Shown: positions 44,939-55,412, counted from the stretch's first letter. The stretch is DNA of 64,000 nucleotides from Streptomyces sennicomposti (GCF_019890635.1 NZ_JAIOAB010000020.1:1-64000), one strand, 5' to 3'. Translations and numbers: made by a program. The notes: a model not told the origin generated them from the letters alone.

Positions 44939-46771
44939 ATGAAGGACGAACCGGTCGGGACGGACGAGACGCGCCCGGCCGAGGCGGCGGGCCCCGCCGA
45001 CGACGCCGCCGGAGCCGGCGGTGCCGCCGACGAGCGCGACGACCGCTGGCTGCAGGCGCTGGACCTGCTGCTGACGGAGCAGCGCTTCCGCATCGGCCAG
45101 TACACGGCCGCCCACGCCGTCCCCGCATGCCCCACGGAGCCCTCGGAGGCGGAACGGCGCCGCAGGGCGGGCGCGCCCGCCGCACCCATGACTGTCCCCG
45201 AACCCCCGGTGTGGCAACTGCTGGACGCGCTGCCGCTGGCCGCGATGGTGGTCCTCCCGGCGCTGGACGAGACGGGCGCGGTAGCGGACTTCTGCTACGT
45301 GGGGCACAACGTCGCCGCACGGCGGTACGCCGAGAGCCACTTCCCGCCCGGCGCGCTCCCCCCGCACACCGGAGCCGTACCGCTGTTCGATCGCTTTCCC
45401 AATCTGGCCGACACGCCGGTGCCCCGGATGCTCGCCGAGGCGCACCGCACCAGACGGCCCCAGGGCCCGGAGTCGGCGGAGTGGTCGCTGTCGGGCCCGG
45501 ACGGCCGGGCGGTACGGCTGAGCAGCGAGGTGCGCGTCGCGCCCTTCGGGGACCTGCTGCTCGTCACCTGGGAACGCGGCGAGCAGGCCGGCGTCCGGAT
45601 GGCGGAGGCGGCGCAGCACCTGGCCCGGGTGTGCTGGGCGGAGTGGAACCTGGGCGACGGCACGGTGGAGGCCACGGGCCTGGACAGGGTGCTGGGCCTG
45701 GAACCCTCGGACCCCCTGCCCGACCTGCTGGCACTGGGCCGCATGCTGGCGCCGGACAGCCGCCGGGCGCTGTACCAGGCGGTGCACGACGCGCTGCTGC
45801 GCGAGCGGGAGATCGTGGACCTCGAACTGCGCATGACCTCGCCGCACGAGCGCATCCTCCGCTTCATCGCGGAGCCGGTGCGCCCGCGGCTCGGCCCGGT
45901 GTGGACCATGCGGGCGGTGTGCCGGGACGTGACGTCCGACGTGCGCAGCCGCACGCTGGCCGAGCAGGCGATGCAGGAGGCGCGGGCGCAGCGGGAACGG
46001 GCGGACGCGGTGGCGGACGTGGCCGAACGCCTGCGCGACGCGATCGTCCCGCGCTTCCCGGCGGAACTGGGCCGGCACGGCGTGGAGGCGGCGGCGGTCT
46101 ACCGTCCGGAGGGCCGCGCGGCGCGCGTGGGCGGCGACTGGTACAAGACGCGCGTCCTGCCGTCCGGCCAGGTGCTGATCGCGCTCGGCGACGCCCGGGG
46201 ACACGGCCTCGACGCGATCACCCTGATGGCGAAGCTGCGGTACGCGCTGGCGGGGCTGGCGTTCACGGGCGAGGCGGTGGAGCGGCTGACCGGCTGGCTG
46301 AACCTGGTGGCCTGCGACGACGGCGAGGAGTCCACGGCCACGGCGATCGTCGCCCGCTACCACCCGGACCGCGCGCTGCTGCGCTGGACGTGCGCGGGCC
46401 ATCCGCTGCCGATCCTGATCCGCGACCGGGAGGCCCGCCTGCTCGATCCGCCGCCGAGCGGCCCGGGCATGCCGCTGGGGGTGTGGACCGAGGAGGCGTA
46501 CACGGCGGCGGAGACCCTGCTCCACCCCGGCGACGTGGTGCTGCTGTACTCGGACGGCCTGATCGAACGCCGTGGCTCGGACCTGGACCGCGACTCCTCA
46601 CGCCTGGTCCGGGCCGTGCACGACAGCGCCCGTGACGGCATCCCGCCGGGCGGCGAGGCGCTGGACGCCTACATCCGCCGGCTGGTGGACCGCCTGACGG
46701 GCCCGCACATGCAGGACGACGCCACGATCCTGGCGTTCCGCCTGGTGGGCCGGGACGTCGTGGGCGGGTGA
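44939..46771 (+). CDS. PAS-containing SpoIIE-family protein phosphatase
   Basis: 610 aa from ATG at 44939 (GAAGGGA upstream). A low-complexity N-terminus is followed by PAS-like sensor regions (about 90-330) and a C-terminal PP2C/SpoIIE domain: ARVGGDWYKTRVLPSGQVLI, GDARGHGLDAI with metal Asp, WTCAGHPLPILI, LLYSDGLIERRGSDLD and DDATILAF. Such proteins dephosphorylate anti-anti-sigma factors and tune sigma factors in Streptomyces. No kinase or anti-sigma partner is adjacent. Divergent from nnrD. Confidence 0.88.
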   Translation: MKDEPVGTDETRPAEAAGPADDAAGAGGAADERDDRWLQALDLLLTEQRFRIGQYTAAHAVPACPTEPSEAERRRRAGAPAAPMTVPEPPVWQLLDALPLAAMVVLPALDETGAVADFCYVGHNVAARRYAESHFPPGALPPHTGAVPLFDRFPNLADTPVPRMLAEAHRTRRPQGPESAEWSLSGPDGRAVRLSSEVRVAPFGDLLLVTWERGEQAGVRMAEAAQHLARVCWAEWNLGDGTVEATGLDRVLGLEPSDPLPDLLALGRMLAPDSRRALYQAVHDALLREREIVDLELRMTSPHERILRFIAEPVRPRLGPVWTMRAVCRDVTSDVRSRTLAEQAMQEARAQRERADAVADVAERLRDAIVPRFPAELGRHGVEAAAVYRPEGRAARVGGDWYKTRVLPSGQVLIALGDARGHGLDAITLMAKLRYALAGLAFTGEAVERLTGWLNLVACDDGEESTATAIVARYHPDRALLRWTCAGHPLPILIRDREARLLDPPPSGPGMPLGVWTEEAYTAAETLLHPGDVVLLYSDGLIERRGSDLDRDSSRLVRAVHDSARDGIPPGGEALDAYIRRLVDRLTGPHMQDDATILAFRLVGRDVVGG

Positions 46772-46833
46772 CGGACCGAGGACGCGGCCCCCGTCACCGG
46801 ACCGAACAGCCCGCCTCCCGTGGCCGAACCACC

Positions 46834-47205
46834 TCACCCCTCGGCGATGACGACGGCGGAGGCGACACCGGCGTCGTGGCTCAGCGAGATGTGCCAGGCC
46901 CGCACACCGAGTTCGGCGGCCCGGGCCGCGACGGACCCCTTCACCCGCAACCGCGGCCGCCCGCTGTCCTCGACGTACACCTCGGCGTCGGTCCACAGCA
47001 GCCCGGCCGGAGCGCCGAGGGCCTTGGCGACGGCCTCCTTGGCGGCGAACCGCGCCGCCAGCGAGGCCATGCCCCGCCGCTCCCCGCTGGGCAGCAGCAG
47101 CTCACGCTCCACGAACAGCCGGGCGACCAGCCCGGGCGTCCGCTCCAGCGACGCCGCGAACCGATCGATCTCGGCCACATCGATCCCGACCCCGATGATG
47201 CTCAT
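46834..47205 (-). CDS. acpS: Holo-acyl carrier protein synthase
   Basis: 123 aa from ATG at 47205 (AAGG nine bases upstream). Transfers phosphopantetheine from CoA to apo-ACP for fatty acid synthesis. Markers: [34 protein letters not shown] with the catalytic Glu, and [20 protein letters not shown]. Trimeric AcpS-type length. Lies between the SpoIIE-type gene (convergent) and glmS. Confidence 0.95.
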   Translation of the reverse strand: MSIIGVGIDVAEIDRFAASLERTPGLVARLFVERELLLPSGERRGMASLAARFAAKEAVAKALGAPAGLLWTDAEVYVEDSGRPRLRVKGSVAARAAELGVRAWHISLSHDAGVASAVVIAEG

Positions 47206-47493
47206 GCCGAGCACCTTACGACCCCCACGGCCCACTTCTTGGAACGCTCGTTCCCGATGCGCCATTTCAGCTCCCCCAGCCCCCGCCCAAGACCCGCCAC
47301 CCGCCACACAACCCACAACCCACAACACCCCACCCGCAACACCCCACCCGCAACCCGCTGAGCCGACCCGGCGTGCCCCCACCCCGCCGACGCGCCCCCA
47401 CCGCCGGGCACCCCCGCAAGTCACGGAGGGGCCCTCCCACCTCGGCCCCCCGCTCCTCCCCCGGCCGCCCGCTCGCTTCCTCCCCGTGCTGGA
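47206..47493. other. Low-complexity gap upstream of acpS
   Basis: Pyrimidine/CA-rich sequence with short direct repeats (CACAACCCACAACCCACAAC, then two copies of CAACACCCCACCCG around 47320-47345). No gene seen. The acpS promoter presumably lies at the low-coordinate end. Confidence 0.5.
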
Positions 47494-47564
47494 GCGGGCC
47501 GGGTCAAGGGTGGCCCGGAGGGCCATCGCCGAAGGCGACGCGCAGCGCCCTTGACGCGGCCCGC
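47494..47564. repeat. Cloverleaf-like dispersed element after glmS
   Basis: A 20-bp imperfect outer stem pairs GCGGGCCGGGTCAAGGGTGG (47494-47513) with GCGCCCTTGACGCGGCCCGC (47545-47564). It encloses two hairpins, GGCCC-GGA-GGGCC and TCGCC-GAA-GGCGA. I recall close variants of this motif at many intergenic sites in Streptomyces, so it is probably a REP-like element. It also could terminate glmS. Confidence 0.65.
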
Positions 47565-47601
47565 GGAAGCACGACACTCGCCCAGAAGCGGGCGGCCCCC
47601 C

Positions 47602-49449
47602 TCACTCCACCGTCACGGACTTGGCCAGGTTCCGAGGCTGATCCACCTCGTTCCCCCGGGCAGTGGCCAGCTCGCAGGCGAACACCTGCAACGGCACAGT
47701 GGCCACCAGCGGCTGCAACAGCACGGGCGTCACCGGAATCCGGATCAGATGATCCGCGTACGCCTCCACCGCCTCGTCCCCCTCCTCCGCGACGACGATC
47801 GTCCGAGCCCCCCGAGCCCGGATCTCCTGGATGTTGGACACGATCTTGTCGTGCAGCAACGACCGCCCCCGAGGCGACGGAACGACCACCACCACCGGCA
47901 GATCCTCCTCGATGAGAGCGATCGGCCCGTGCTTCAACTCCCCCGCCGCGAACCCCTCGGCGTGCATGTACGCGAGTTCCTTCAGCTTCAGCGCCCCCTC
48001 CAGCGCGACCGGATACCCTACGTGCCGCCCGAGGAACAGCACCGTGTTCTTCCCGGCCAGCGACCGCGCCAGCGCCCGCACCGGCTCCATGGTCCCCAGC
48101 ACCCGCTCCACCGCCCCGCTGATCTGCGACAGATCACGGATGACGGCCCGGACCTCGTCCCCCCACTTGGTCCCCCGCACCTGCCCCAGATACAGCGCCA
48201 CCAGATAGCAGGCCACCAGCTGCGTCAGGAACGCCTTGGTGGAGGCGACCGCCACCTCGGGCCCGGCGTGCGTGTACAGCACCGCGTCCGACTCCCGGGG
48301 GATCGTGGAGCCGTTGGTGTTGCAAATGGCCAGCACCTTGGCCCCCTGCTCCCGCGCATGCCGCAGCGCCATCAACGTGTCCATGGTCTCGCCGGACTGG
48401 GAGATGGCGACGACCAGCGTCTGCGCGTCCAGGATCGGGTCCCGGTAACGGAACTCGCTGGCGAGTTCGACCTCGCACGGGATCCGGGTCCAGTGCTCGA
48501 TGGCGTACTTCGCGATCAGCCCCGAGTGGAAGGCCGTACCGCAGGCGATGATGACGACCTTGTCGATCTCGCGCAGCTCGGGCGCCGAGATGCGGACCTC
48601 GTCCAGCGTCAGATTGCCGGCCGCGTCGATCCGGCCCAGCAGCGTGTCGGCGACCGCCTTCGGCTGCTCGGCGATCTCCTTGAGCATGAAGTAGTCGTAG
48701 CCGCCCTTCTCGGCGGCCTCCGCGTCCCAGTCCACGTTGTAGGAGCGGACCTCGGCGGGCCGCCCGTCGAAGGCGGTGACGGTCACCCCGTCCCGGCGCA
48801 GCTCCACCACCTGGTCCTGGCCGAGTTCGATCGCGGACCGGGTGTGGGCGATGAACGCGGCGACGTCCGAGGCGAGGAAGGCCTCGCCCTCGCCGACGCC
48901 CACCACCAGCGGCGAGTTGCGGCGGGCGCCCACGACCACGTCGGGCTCGTCGGCGTGCACCGCGACCAGCGTGAACGCGCCCTCCAGCCGCCGGCACACC
49001 AGCCGCATCGCCTCGGCCAGATCGGCGCAGGCGGAGAACTCCTCGGCCAGCAGATGCGCGACGACCTCGGTGTCCGTCTCGGAGGACAGCTCGTGGCCGC
49101 GTTCGGCCAGCTCGGCGCGGAGCGCGGCGAAGTTCTCGATGATGCCGTTGTGGACGACGGCGACCCGGCCCGCGTTGTCCAGGTGCGGATGCGCGTTGGC
49201 GTCCGTGGGTCCGCCGTGGGTGGCCCAGCGGGTGTGCCCGATGCCGGTCGAACCGGTCGGCAGCGGCCGGTCGACCAGCTCCTTCTCCAGGTTGACGAGC
49301 TTGCCGGCCCGCTTGGCCGCCGCGAGCCCGCCGTCGGCGAGGACGGCGACGCCGGCCGAGTCGTAGCCCCGGTACTCCAGCCGCTTCAGTCCGGCCATCA
49401 CGACTTCGAGCGCCGACTGCGACCCCACGTATCCCACGATTCCGCACAT
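47602..49449 (-). CDS. glmS: Glutamine-fructose-6-phosphate aminotransferase
   Basis: 615 aa from ATG at 49449. Makes glucosamine-6-phosphate from fructose-6-phosphate and glutamine, entry to peptidoglycan precursors. Cys1 nucleophile after the initiator Met (CGIVGYVG), glutaminase markers HTRWATHGGPTDANAHPH and NGIIENF, linker, and two SIS isomerase domains (VVIIACGTAFHSGLIAKYAI, AISQSGETMDTLMAL), ending KSVTVE as in other GlmS. Works with glmM 3.4 kb away. Confidence 0.97.
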   Translation of the reverse strand: MCGIVGYVGSQSALEVVMAGLKRLEYRGYDSAGVAVLADGGLAAAKRAGKLVNLEKELVDRPLPTGSTGIGHTRWATHGGPTDANAHPHLDNAGRVAVVHNGIIENFAALRAELAERGHELSSETDTEVVAHLLAEEFSACADLAEAMRLVCRRLEGAFTLVAVHADEPDVVVGARRNSPLVVGVGEGEAFLASDVAAFIAHTRSAIELGQDQVVELRRDGVTVTAFDGRPAEVRSYNVDWDAEAAEKGGYDYFMLKEIAEQPKAVADTLLGRIDAAGNLTLDEVRISAPELREIDKVVIIACGTAFHSGLIAKYAIEHWTRIPCEVELASEFRYRDPILDAQTLVVAISQSGETMDTLMALRHAREQGAKVLAICNTNGSTIPRESDAVLYTHAGPEVAVASTKAFLTQLVACYLVALYLGQVRGTKWGDEVRAVIRDLSQISGAVERVLGTMEPVRALARSLAGKNTVLFLGRHVGYPVALEGALKLKELAYMHAEGFAAGELKHGPIALIEEDLPVVVVVPSPRGRSLLHDKIVSNIQEIRARGARTIVVAEEGDEAVEAYADHLIRIPVTPVLLQPLVATVPLQVFACELATARGNEVDQPRNLAKSVTVE

Positions 49450-49562
49450 GGCACCGCAGCCTACGACCCGTCAGCCCGCGAAATGGGCCTCAGCGTGCCC
49501 GAAATCGGAAATTCCCACCGGGGTACGAACGCCCCGGCGGGAATGTCAGCGATCTGCCGGCG

Positions 49563-50357
49563 TCACTTCAGCTTGGCGAGCTGCGCGTCCACGAGCTGGG
49601 TGGGGAAGGCGAAGTCCTTGCCCGTGGCGGCCGCGGCGAGGTTGACCGCGGGGAAGTAGGCGAGGGTGGCGCCCTTGCGGACGACGACGCCCTTCACCGG
49701 GAACTGGTCGCCGTCGGCCTCCATCGTGTAGGTGACGGCCAGCGCCTCGTCGGCGCCCTGCGGCGCGCTGCCGGTGGCGACCTTGACGGCCTTGGTCGTG
49801 TCGCCGGCCACGGTGAAGGAGAAGCCGCCGGCGCAGTCCGCGGCGGACTTCGTCAGATCCTTCATCGCCTGCTCCGCGCCGCCGTCCGCGTAGGAGGCGA
49901 GCGTGACGACGACCTTCGCCCGGTCGAGGCCGGCGACCATGGCGTCCTCGGCGCTCGCGCCGGCCTCCGGCTTCTTCGCGTCCTCCATCCACGACCGCTT
50001 CACGCTCGCCGCGGGCTTGCCGGCGTAGGAGCCGACCTGGAGCAGGGCGAGCGGCGTGCAGGCCGGCTTGTCCGTCTTCACCTTGTCCTGCGCGATGTCG
50101 TCCGTGGCGGGCAGCTTGGCGGTGACCTTGCCGCTCTTGACGTCGGCCTGCGTCAGCGCGGCCTTCTCCAGCTCGGCGGCGGACAGCGGCTTCGCGGCGG
50201 CCGGCGCGGCGGACGCGGACTTGTCGGCCTGCGCGGTCGTGGCGTCCCCGCCCTTCTTGCCGTCGTCGTCGGAGGACCCGCCGCAGGCGGTGGCGAGCAG
50301 GGCGAGGGCGGCGGCGGACGCGACCAGACACGTACGGCGGATCAGCGGAGAACTCAC
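49563..50357 (-). CDS. Secreted lipoprotein
   Basis: 264 aa from GTG at 50357. Lipoprotein signal RRTCLVASAAALALLATAC then GG-rich linker (GGSSDDDGKKGGDA). The mature part (CTPLALLQVGSYAGKPAASV, SFTVAGDTTKAVKV, AVTYTMEADGDQFPVKGVVV) has a beta-rich look similar to sensor domains of mycobacterial PknH-like lipoproteins, but this is only suggestive. Divergent from coaA across 220 bp. Confidence 0.85.
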   Translation of the reverse strand: MSSPLIRRTCLVASAAALALLATACGGSSDDDGKKGGDATTAQADKSASAAPAAAKPLSAAELEKAALTQADVKSGKVTAKLPATDDIAQDKVKTDKPACTPLALLQVGSYAGKPAASVKRSWMEDAKKPEAGASAEDAMVAGLDRAKVVVTLASYADGGAEQAMKDLTKSAADCAGGFSFTVAGDTTKAVKVATGSAPQGADEALAVTYTMEADGDQFPVKGVVVRKGATLAYFPAVNLAAAATGKDFAFPTQLVDAQLAKLK

Positions 50358-50578
50358 TCGGAGGGCTCTTTCTCTTCAGAACACGCAAACCTGCGGAGCG
50401 ACCCTCCGCGGTGCTTTACCCGTACTTTACGTGTCACCGACAACCACATGATCACGTCGCTCACCACCCGGTATCCGACCGTGACACACACGTGATCTTC
50501 ACAGGCGGCACACAGCCCGCCCGGCGCGCGTGACGCACCCCACCTCCCGCCCCGTTCAAACTCCGTTAACAATGGACT

Positions 50579-51568
50579 GTGATCTCACCGGTCCCCTCGA
50601 TGCCCCGGAGCGCCCACCGGTCCAAGCCGGAGGCGACTCCCTACGTCGACCTCACCCGAGCCGAGTGGAGCGCGCTGCGCAACAAGACGCCGCTCCCGCT
50701 GACCGCCGAGGAGGTGGAACGGCTGCGCGGCCTGGGCGACGTCATCGACCTCGACGAGGTCCGCGACATCTATCTGCCGCTGTCCCGCCTGCTCAACCTC
50801 TACGTCGGCGCCACCGACGAACTGCGCGGCGCGCTGAACACCTTCCTCGGCGAGCAGGGCTCCCAGTCGGGCACCCCCTTCGTGATAGGGGTCGCCGGCT
50901 CGGTGGCCGTGGGCAAGTCCACCGTCGCCCGGCTGCTCCAGGCGCTGCTGTCCCGCTGGCCCGAGCACCCCCGCGTCGAGCTGGTCACCACCGACGGGTT
51001 CCTGCTGCCCACCCGGGAGCTGGAGGAGCGCGGCCTGATGTCCCGCAAGGGCTTCCCGGAGTCGTACGACCGCCGGGCGCTGACCCGGTTCGTCGCCGAC
51101 ATCAAGGCCGGCAAGCGGGAGGTCACCGCCCCCGTCTACTCCCACCTCATCTACGACATCGTCCCCGGCGAGAAGCTCACCGTGCGCCGCCCGGACATCC
51201 TGATCGTGGAGGGCCTCAACGTCCTGCAGCCCGCCCTGCCCGGCAAGGACGGCCGCACCCGGGTCGGCCTCGCCGACTACTTCGACTTCAGCGTCTACGT
51301 CGACGCGCGCACCGAGGACATCGAGCGCTGGTACCTGAACCGGTTCCGCAAGCTGCGCGACACGGCCTTCCAGGACCCGTCCTCCTACTTCCGCAAGTAC
51401 ACGCAGGTGGCGGAGGAGGAGGCGCTCGACTACGCGCGCACCATGTGGCGGACCATCAACAAGCCCAACCTGGTGGAGAACATCGCGCCCACCCGCGGCC
51501 GCGCCACGCTGGTGGTGCGCAAGGGCCCCGACCACAAGGTGCAGCGGCTCAGCCTGCGCAAGCTGTGA
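50579..51568 (+). CDS. coaA: Pantothenate kinase, type I
   Basis: 329 aa from GTG at 50579 ([11 protein letters not shown]); ATG at 50600 is an alternative. No ribosome site, and TAACAAT lies just before the GTG, so a leaderless transcript is likely. P-loop [37 protein letters not shown] [12 protein letters not shown] and the C-terminal [20 protein letters not shown] mark CoaA. First step of CoA synthesis, feedback-inhibited by CoA in this family. Confidence 0.95.
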   Translation: MISPVPSMPRSAHRSKPEATPYVDLTRAEWSALRNKTPLPLTAEEVERLRGLGDVIDLDEVRDIYLPLSRLLNLYVGATDELRGALNTFLGEQGSQSGTPFVIGVAGSVAVGKSTVARLLQALLSRWPEHPRVELVTTDGFLLPTRELEERGLMSRKGFPESYDRRALTRFVADIKAGKREVTAPVYSHLIYDIVPGEKLTVRRPDILIVEGLNVLQPALPGKDGRTRVGLADYFDFSVYVDARTEDIERWYLNRFRKLRDTAFQDPSSYFRKYTQVAEEEALDYARTMWRTINKPNLVENIAPTRGRATLVVRKGPDHKVQRLSLRKL

Positions 51569-51602
51569 CCGGGCCGGACGCCCGGCGTCTACGCTGCCGG
51601 GC

Positions 51603-52559
51603 ATGCTGCATCTGCGACTGATCACCCCCGCCGACCGGACCGACGACGTGGTCGCCGCGGTGCGCAAGACCGTCGGCACCGCCCATCTGGTGGTGCTGCC
51701 GGGCGCCGCCCGCGACCCGGCCGGGGACGTGGTGATGTGCGACATCGCCCGCGAGGCGGCGGACGAACTCCTCGGCGAGCTGCGGGCGTTGGGCATCGAC
51801 CGGGCCGGTTCGATCGCCGTGGAGAGCATCGACCTGTCGCTGTCGAAACGGGCCGACCGGGCCGAGCGGGAGGCGCCGGGCGAGGCCGCGGACGCGGTGC
51901 TGTGGGAGGAGCTGACGGAGGCCACCCACGAGGAGTCGACGCTGTCGATCACCTATCTGGCGTTCATCACGCTGGCCACGATGATCGCCGCCTGCGGTGT
52001 GGTGCTCGACAACGCCGTGCTGATCGTCGGCGCGATGGCGGTGGGCCCGGAGTTCGGGCCGCTGGCCGGCATCGCCACGGCCCTGGTGCGCAAGGCGCCG
52101 CGGCTGGCCCTGCGGTCGCTGGTCGCGCTGCTGGCGGGGTTCGCGCTGGCGATGGCCGTGACCGTCGGCTTCAGCGTCCTGATGGACGCGCTCGGCCTGT
52201 TCAGCAAGGCCCGGCTGGAGGGACCGCGGCCCAACACCAACTTCGTCTACGCGCCCGACGCGTTCTCGTTCGTGGTGGCGGTCCTGGCCGGCGCCGCCGG
52301 GACGCTCTCGCTGACCTCCGCCAAGTCGGGCGCGCTGGTCGGGGTGGCCATCTCCGTGACCACGGTCCCGGCCGCCGCCAACGCGGCCGTCGCCCTGGCC
52401 TACGGCGACACCGCGCAGACCTGGGGCTCCACCGCCCAGCTCCTGCTGAACCTGTTCGGCATCGTCCTGGCCGGCACCCTCACCCTGCTGGTCCAGAAGT
52501 ACCTCTGGACCAGGCAACGCGACCGCGCCCCGGCGAAAGCCCACCGGGGAGCGCTCTGA
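51603..52559 (+). CDS. DUF389 membrane protein
   Basis: 318 aa from ATG at 51603, 35 bp after coaA. A soluble N-terminal region (LHLRLITPADRTDDVVAAVR) precedes the DUF389 membrane block (SITYLAFITLATMIAACGVV, LIVGAMAVGPEFGPLAGIAT, FVVAVLAGAAGTLSLTSAKS), about six helices. Function of DUF389 proteins is unknown; they resemble a TIGR00341-type membrane family. Co-transcribed with coaA by position. Confidence 0.85.
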   Translation: MLHLRLITPADRTDDVVAAVRKTVGTAHLVVLPGAARDPAGDVVMCDIAREAADELLGELRALGIDRAGSIAVESIDLSLSKRADRAEREAPGEAADAVLWEELTEATHEESTLSITYLAFITLATMIAACGVVLDNAVLIVGAMAVGPEFGPLAGIATALVRKAPRLALRSLVALLAGFALAMAVTVGFSVLMDALGLFSKARLEGPRPNTNFVYAPDAFSFVVAVLAGAAGTLSLTSAKSGALVGVAISVTTVPAAANAAVALAYGDTAQTWGSTAQLLLNLFGIVLAGTLTLLVQKYLWTRQRDRAPAKAHRGAL

Positions 52560-52697
52560 GAGCGCGCCCCGGCCCGCCGCCCGAGGACGCCCGCGCCCCG
52601 CGGACCGCCGGCCGCCCCCGCCCCGCGCCCTCGCGGCGACACCCGGCCCACCACGGACCGACGGGCCGCGCCTTCGCAACCCCACAGCCCACGGCCC

Positions 52698-52842
52698 GGG
52701 CCGAACCGAACCGGAATCGGACCGGGCCGGGCCGGGCCGGAATCGGACCAGGCCGGAATCGGACCAGGCCGGGCCGGGCCGGAATCGGACCGGCTCGGAA
52801 CCGGGCCGGCTCGGAACCGGGCCGGCCCGGAATCGGCCGGCC
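52698..52842. repeat. CCGGAATCGGACC-type tandem array
   Basis: Repeated 16-nt units GGCCGGAATCGGACCA (52736, 52752 and variants) and GGGCCGGCTCGGAACC (52803, 52819), interspersed with GGGCC runs, fill the space before the end of glmM. The 300-bp gap around it holds no gene. It may be an old terminator region expanded by slippage. Confidence 0.75.
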
Positions 52843-52864
52843 CTGACAGCCGGCCCGCGCCCGA

Positions 52865-54223
52865 CTACCCCAGCGCCGACTTCACCGCGTCGGCCAGCCG
52901 CCCCGCCACCGAGCGGGCCTGCTCGATGTCCGCGGCCTCGACCATGACGCGCACCAGCGGCTCGGTGCCCGACGGACGCAGCAGCACCCGCCCGGTCTCC
53001 CCCAGCTCCCGCTCGGCCTCGGTCACGGCGGCGGCCAGGTCGGCGGAGGTCTTCACCCGCGACTTGTCCACGTCCGGGACGTTGACGAGGACCTGCGGCA
53101 GGCGCTCCATCACGGCCGCCAGGTCCCGCAGCGTACGGCCGGACTCGGCGACCCGGGCGGCCAGCAGCAGACCGGTCAGCGTGCCGTCGCCGGTGGTGGC
53201 GTGGTCGAGGACGATGACGTGCCCGGACTGCTCCCCGCCAAGGGCGTAGTCCTTGCTCTTCATCTCCTCCAGGACGTACCGGTCGCCGACGGCGGTCTGC
53301 ACGAGGTGGATGCCCTCGCGCTCCATGGCCAGCTTGAAGCCCAGGTTCGACATCACGGTCGCGACGACGGTGTCGGAGCGCAGTGCGGAACGCTCCCGCA
53401 TCGCCAGCGCGAGCACGGACAGGATCTGGTCGCCGTCGACCTCCTCGCCGGTGTGGTCCACGGCCAGGCAGCGGTCGGCGTCGCCGTCGTGCGCGATGCC
53501 CAGGTGGGCGCCGTGCTCGACGACGGCGGCCTTCAGCTTGTCCAGGTGCGTGGAGCCGCAGCCGTCGTTGATGTTGAGGCCGTCCGGCTCGGCGCCGATG
53601 GTGACGACCTCCGCGCCGGCCTGCTCGAACGCCGCCGGGGAGACGCGCGCGGCGGCGCCGTGCGCCTCGTCCAGCACGATCTTCAGCCCGTCGAGGCGGT
53701 TGGGCAGGGCGCTCAGGAGGTGGGCGACGTACGCGTCGAAGCCCTCCTCGTAGTCGCGGACGCGGCCGACGCCGGAGCCGGTGGGACGGTCCCAGGGAGC
53801 GCCGGTGCGGTGCTCCTCGTAGACCTTCTCGATCCGGTCCTCCAGGTCATCGGCGAGCTTGTGGCCGCCGCGGGCGAAGAACTTGATGCCGTTGTCGGGC
53901 ATCGCGTTGTGGCTGGCCGACAGCATCACGCCGAGGTCGGCGCCGAGCGCGCCGGTTAGATGCGCCACGGCGGGCGTCGGCAGCACGCCGACGCGCAGCA
54001 CGTCCACGCCCGCGCTCGCCAGGCCCGCCACCACGGCGGCCTCCAGGAACTCACCGGAGGCGCGCGGGTCCCGGCCGACCACCGCCGTCGGACGGTGGCC
54101 CTCGAAGGTGCCCGCCTCGGCCAGTACGTGCGCCGCGGCGACGGAGAGGCCGAGCGCCATCTCGGCGGTCAGGTCCGCGTTGGCGACACCGCGCACGCCG
54201 TCCGTGCCGAAGAGTCGTCCCAC
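52865..54223 (-). CDS. glmM: Phosphoglucosamine mutase
   Basis: 452 aa from GTG at 54223 with an ideal AGGAGG four bases upstream. Interconverts glucosamine-6- and -1-phosphate, downstream of GlmS. Start [11 protein letters not shown], phosphoserine loop [19 protein letters not shown], metal site [12 protein letters not shown], sugar loop GGEQSGHVI, phosphate-binding [12 protein letters not shown]. Full length for GlmM. Confidence 0.97.
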   Translation of the reverse strand: MGRLFGTDGVRGVANADLTAEMALGLSVAAAHVLAEAGTFEGHRPTAVVGRDPRASGEFLEAAVVAGLASAGVDVLRVGVLPTPAVAHLTGALGADLGVMLSASHNAMPDNGIKFFARGGHKLADDLEDRIEKVYEEHRTGAPWDRPTGSGVGRVRDYEEGFDAYVAHLLSALPNRLDGLKIVLDEAHGAAARVSPAAFEQAGAEVVTIGAEPDGLNINDGCGSTHLDKLKAAVVEHGAHLGIAHDGDADRCLAVDHTGEEVDGDQILSVLALAMRERSALRSDTVVATVMSNLGFKLAMEREGIHLVQTAVGDRYVLEEMKSKDYALGGEQSGHVIVLDHATTGDGTLTGLLLAARVAESGRTLRDLAAVMERLPQVLVNVPDVDKSRVKTSADLAAAVTEAERELGETGRVLLRPSGTEPLVRVMVEAADIEQARSVAGRLADAVKSALG

Positions 54224-54342
54224 TTGTCCTCCTGAGAAAGCGTCAGTTCGAGAAGCCGTGCCAGTGTGTCCGTCGTCCTGGCATCCGATCACATCAGCGT
54301 GTGAGCACCTTGTGCCGTTATACGCCCAAGTCCTGTGATAAA

Positions 54343-54384
54343 CGAACGCCCCGGAGGCACAGTGGCGTGCCGCCGGGGCGTTCG
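54343..54384 (-). terminator. Terminator of rplM-rpsI
   Basis: Twelve-bp stem CGAACGCCCCGG/CCGGGGCGTTCG on the plus strand, with an inner GGCAC/GTGCC pairing, followed on the minus strand by TTTAT. It lies 30 bp after the rpsI stop and upstream of glmM. Confidence 0.78.
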
Positions 54385-54413
54385 GAGTAGGCCTGTCCGC
54401 AGGCAGCTGCTGA

Positions 54414-54926
54414 TTAGCGCTTGCTGTACTGCGGAGCCTTGCGGGCCTTCTTGAGACCGGCCTTCTTGCGCTCGACCGCACGGTCGTCGCGGCGGAGGAA
54501 GCCGGCCTTCTTGAGCGGGCCGCGGTTGTTGTCGACGTCGGCCTCGTTCAGGGCGCGGGCGACACCGAGGCGCAGAGCGCCGGCCTGACCCGAGACACCG
54601 CCGCCGGCGATGCGGGCGACGACGTCGTAACGGCCCTCGAGCTCCAGCACCTTGAAGGGCTCGTTGACTTCCTGCTGGTGCACCTTGTTCGGGAAGTAGT
54701 CCTCGAGGGTGCGACCGTTGATCTTCCACTTGCCGGTGCCCGGGACGATCCGGACGCGGGCGATGGCGTTCTTGCGGCGGCCCAGGCCGGCGGCCGGCTG
54801 CGGCTCGCCGAAGCGGGAGGCCAGGGACTCCGAGGTGTACTCGCCCTCGACGGGGACCTCGGACTCGGTGGTGTAGCTCTCGATGTCGATCTCTTCGATC
54901 GGCTGCTCGGCAGTGGTCTCGGCCAC
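54414..54926 (-). CDS. rpsI: 30S ribosomal protein S9
   Basis: 170 aa from GTG at 54926 with GAGGAG upstream. Standard S9 core from [20 protein letters not shown] to the C-terminal [18 protein letters not shown], whose last Arg reaches the P-site tRNA. An acidic N-terminal extension of about 45 residues ([20 protein letters not shown]) is typical of actinobacteria. Second gene after rplM. Confidence 0.97.
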   Translation of the reverse strand: MAETTAEQPIEEIDIESYTTESEVPVEGEYTSESLASRFGEPQPAAGLGRRKNAIARVRIVPGTGKWKINGRTLEDYFPNKVHQQEVNEPFKVLELEGRYDVVARIAGGGVSGQAGALRLGVARALNEADVDNNRGPLKKAGFLRRDDRAVERKKAGLKKARKAPQYSKR

Positions 54927-54968
54927 GATTCTCCTCAGATTCTCTTCAGTCTTAGGGGGTGGCCGGAC

Positions 54969-55412
54969 TTACTGCGCGACCTGGGTGATCTCGAACGGCA
55001 CCGGCTGCTGGGCGCCGTGCGGGTGCTGGTCACCCTTGTAGACCTTCAGCTTCGAGAGCATCTGACGGCCCAGAGTGTTCTTGGGGAGCATGCCCTTGAC
55101 GGCCTTCTCGATGGCCTTCTCGGGGTTGTTCGCGAGCAGGTCGTCGTAGCGGACGGACCGCAGACCGCCCGGGTAGCCGGAGTGGCGGTACGCCATCTTC
55201 TGGGTCCGCTTGTTGCCGGAGAGGTGCACCTTGTCGGCGTTGATGATGATGACGAAGTCACCAGCGTCGACGTGCGGCGCGTAGATCGGCTTGTGCTTGC
55301 CCCGCAGAAGGGTGGCAGCGGTGGACGCCAGGCGGCCGAGGACGACGTCCTGGGCGTCGATGACGTGCCACTGGCGCGTGATGTCGCCGGGCTTGGGGCT
55401 GTACGTACGCAC
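54969..55412 (-). CDS. rplM: 50S ribosomal protein L13
   Basis: 147 aa from GTG at 55412. L13 motifs [40 protein letters not shown] and the C-terminal [17 protein letters not shown]. Co-transcribed with rpsI, 42 bp apart; L13 is an early assembly protein of the large subunit. Confidence 0.98.
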   Translation of the reverse strand: MRTYSPKPGDITRQWHVIDAQDVVLGRLASTAATLLRGKHKPIYAPHVDAGDFVIIINADKVHLSGNKRTQKMAYRHSGYPGGLRSVRYDDLLANNPEKAIEKAVKGMLPKNTLGRQMLSKLKVYKGDQHPHGAQQPVPFEITQVAQ

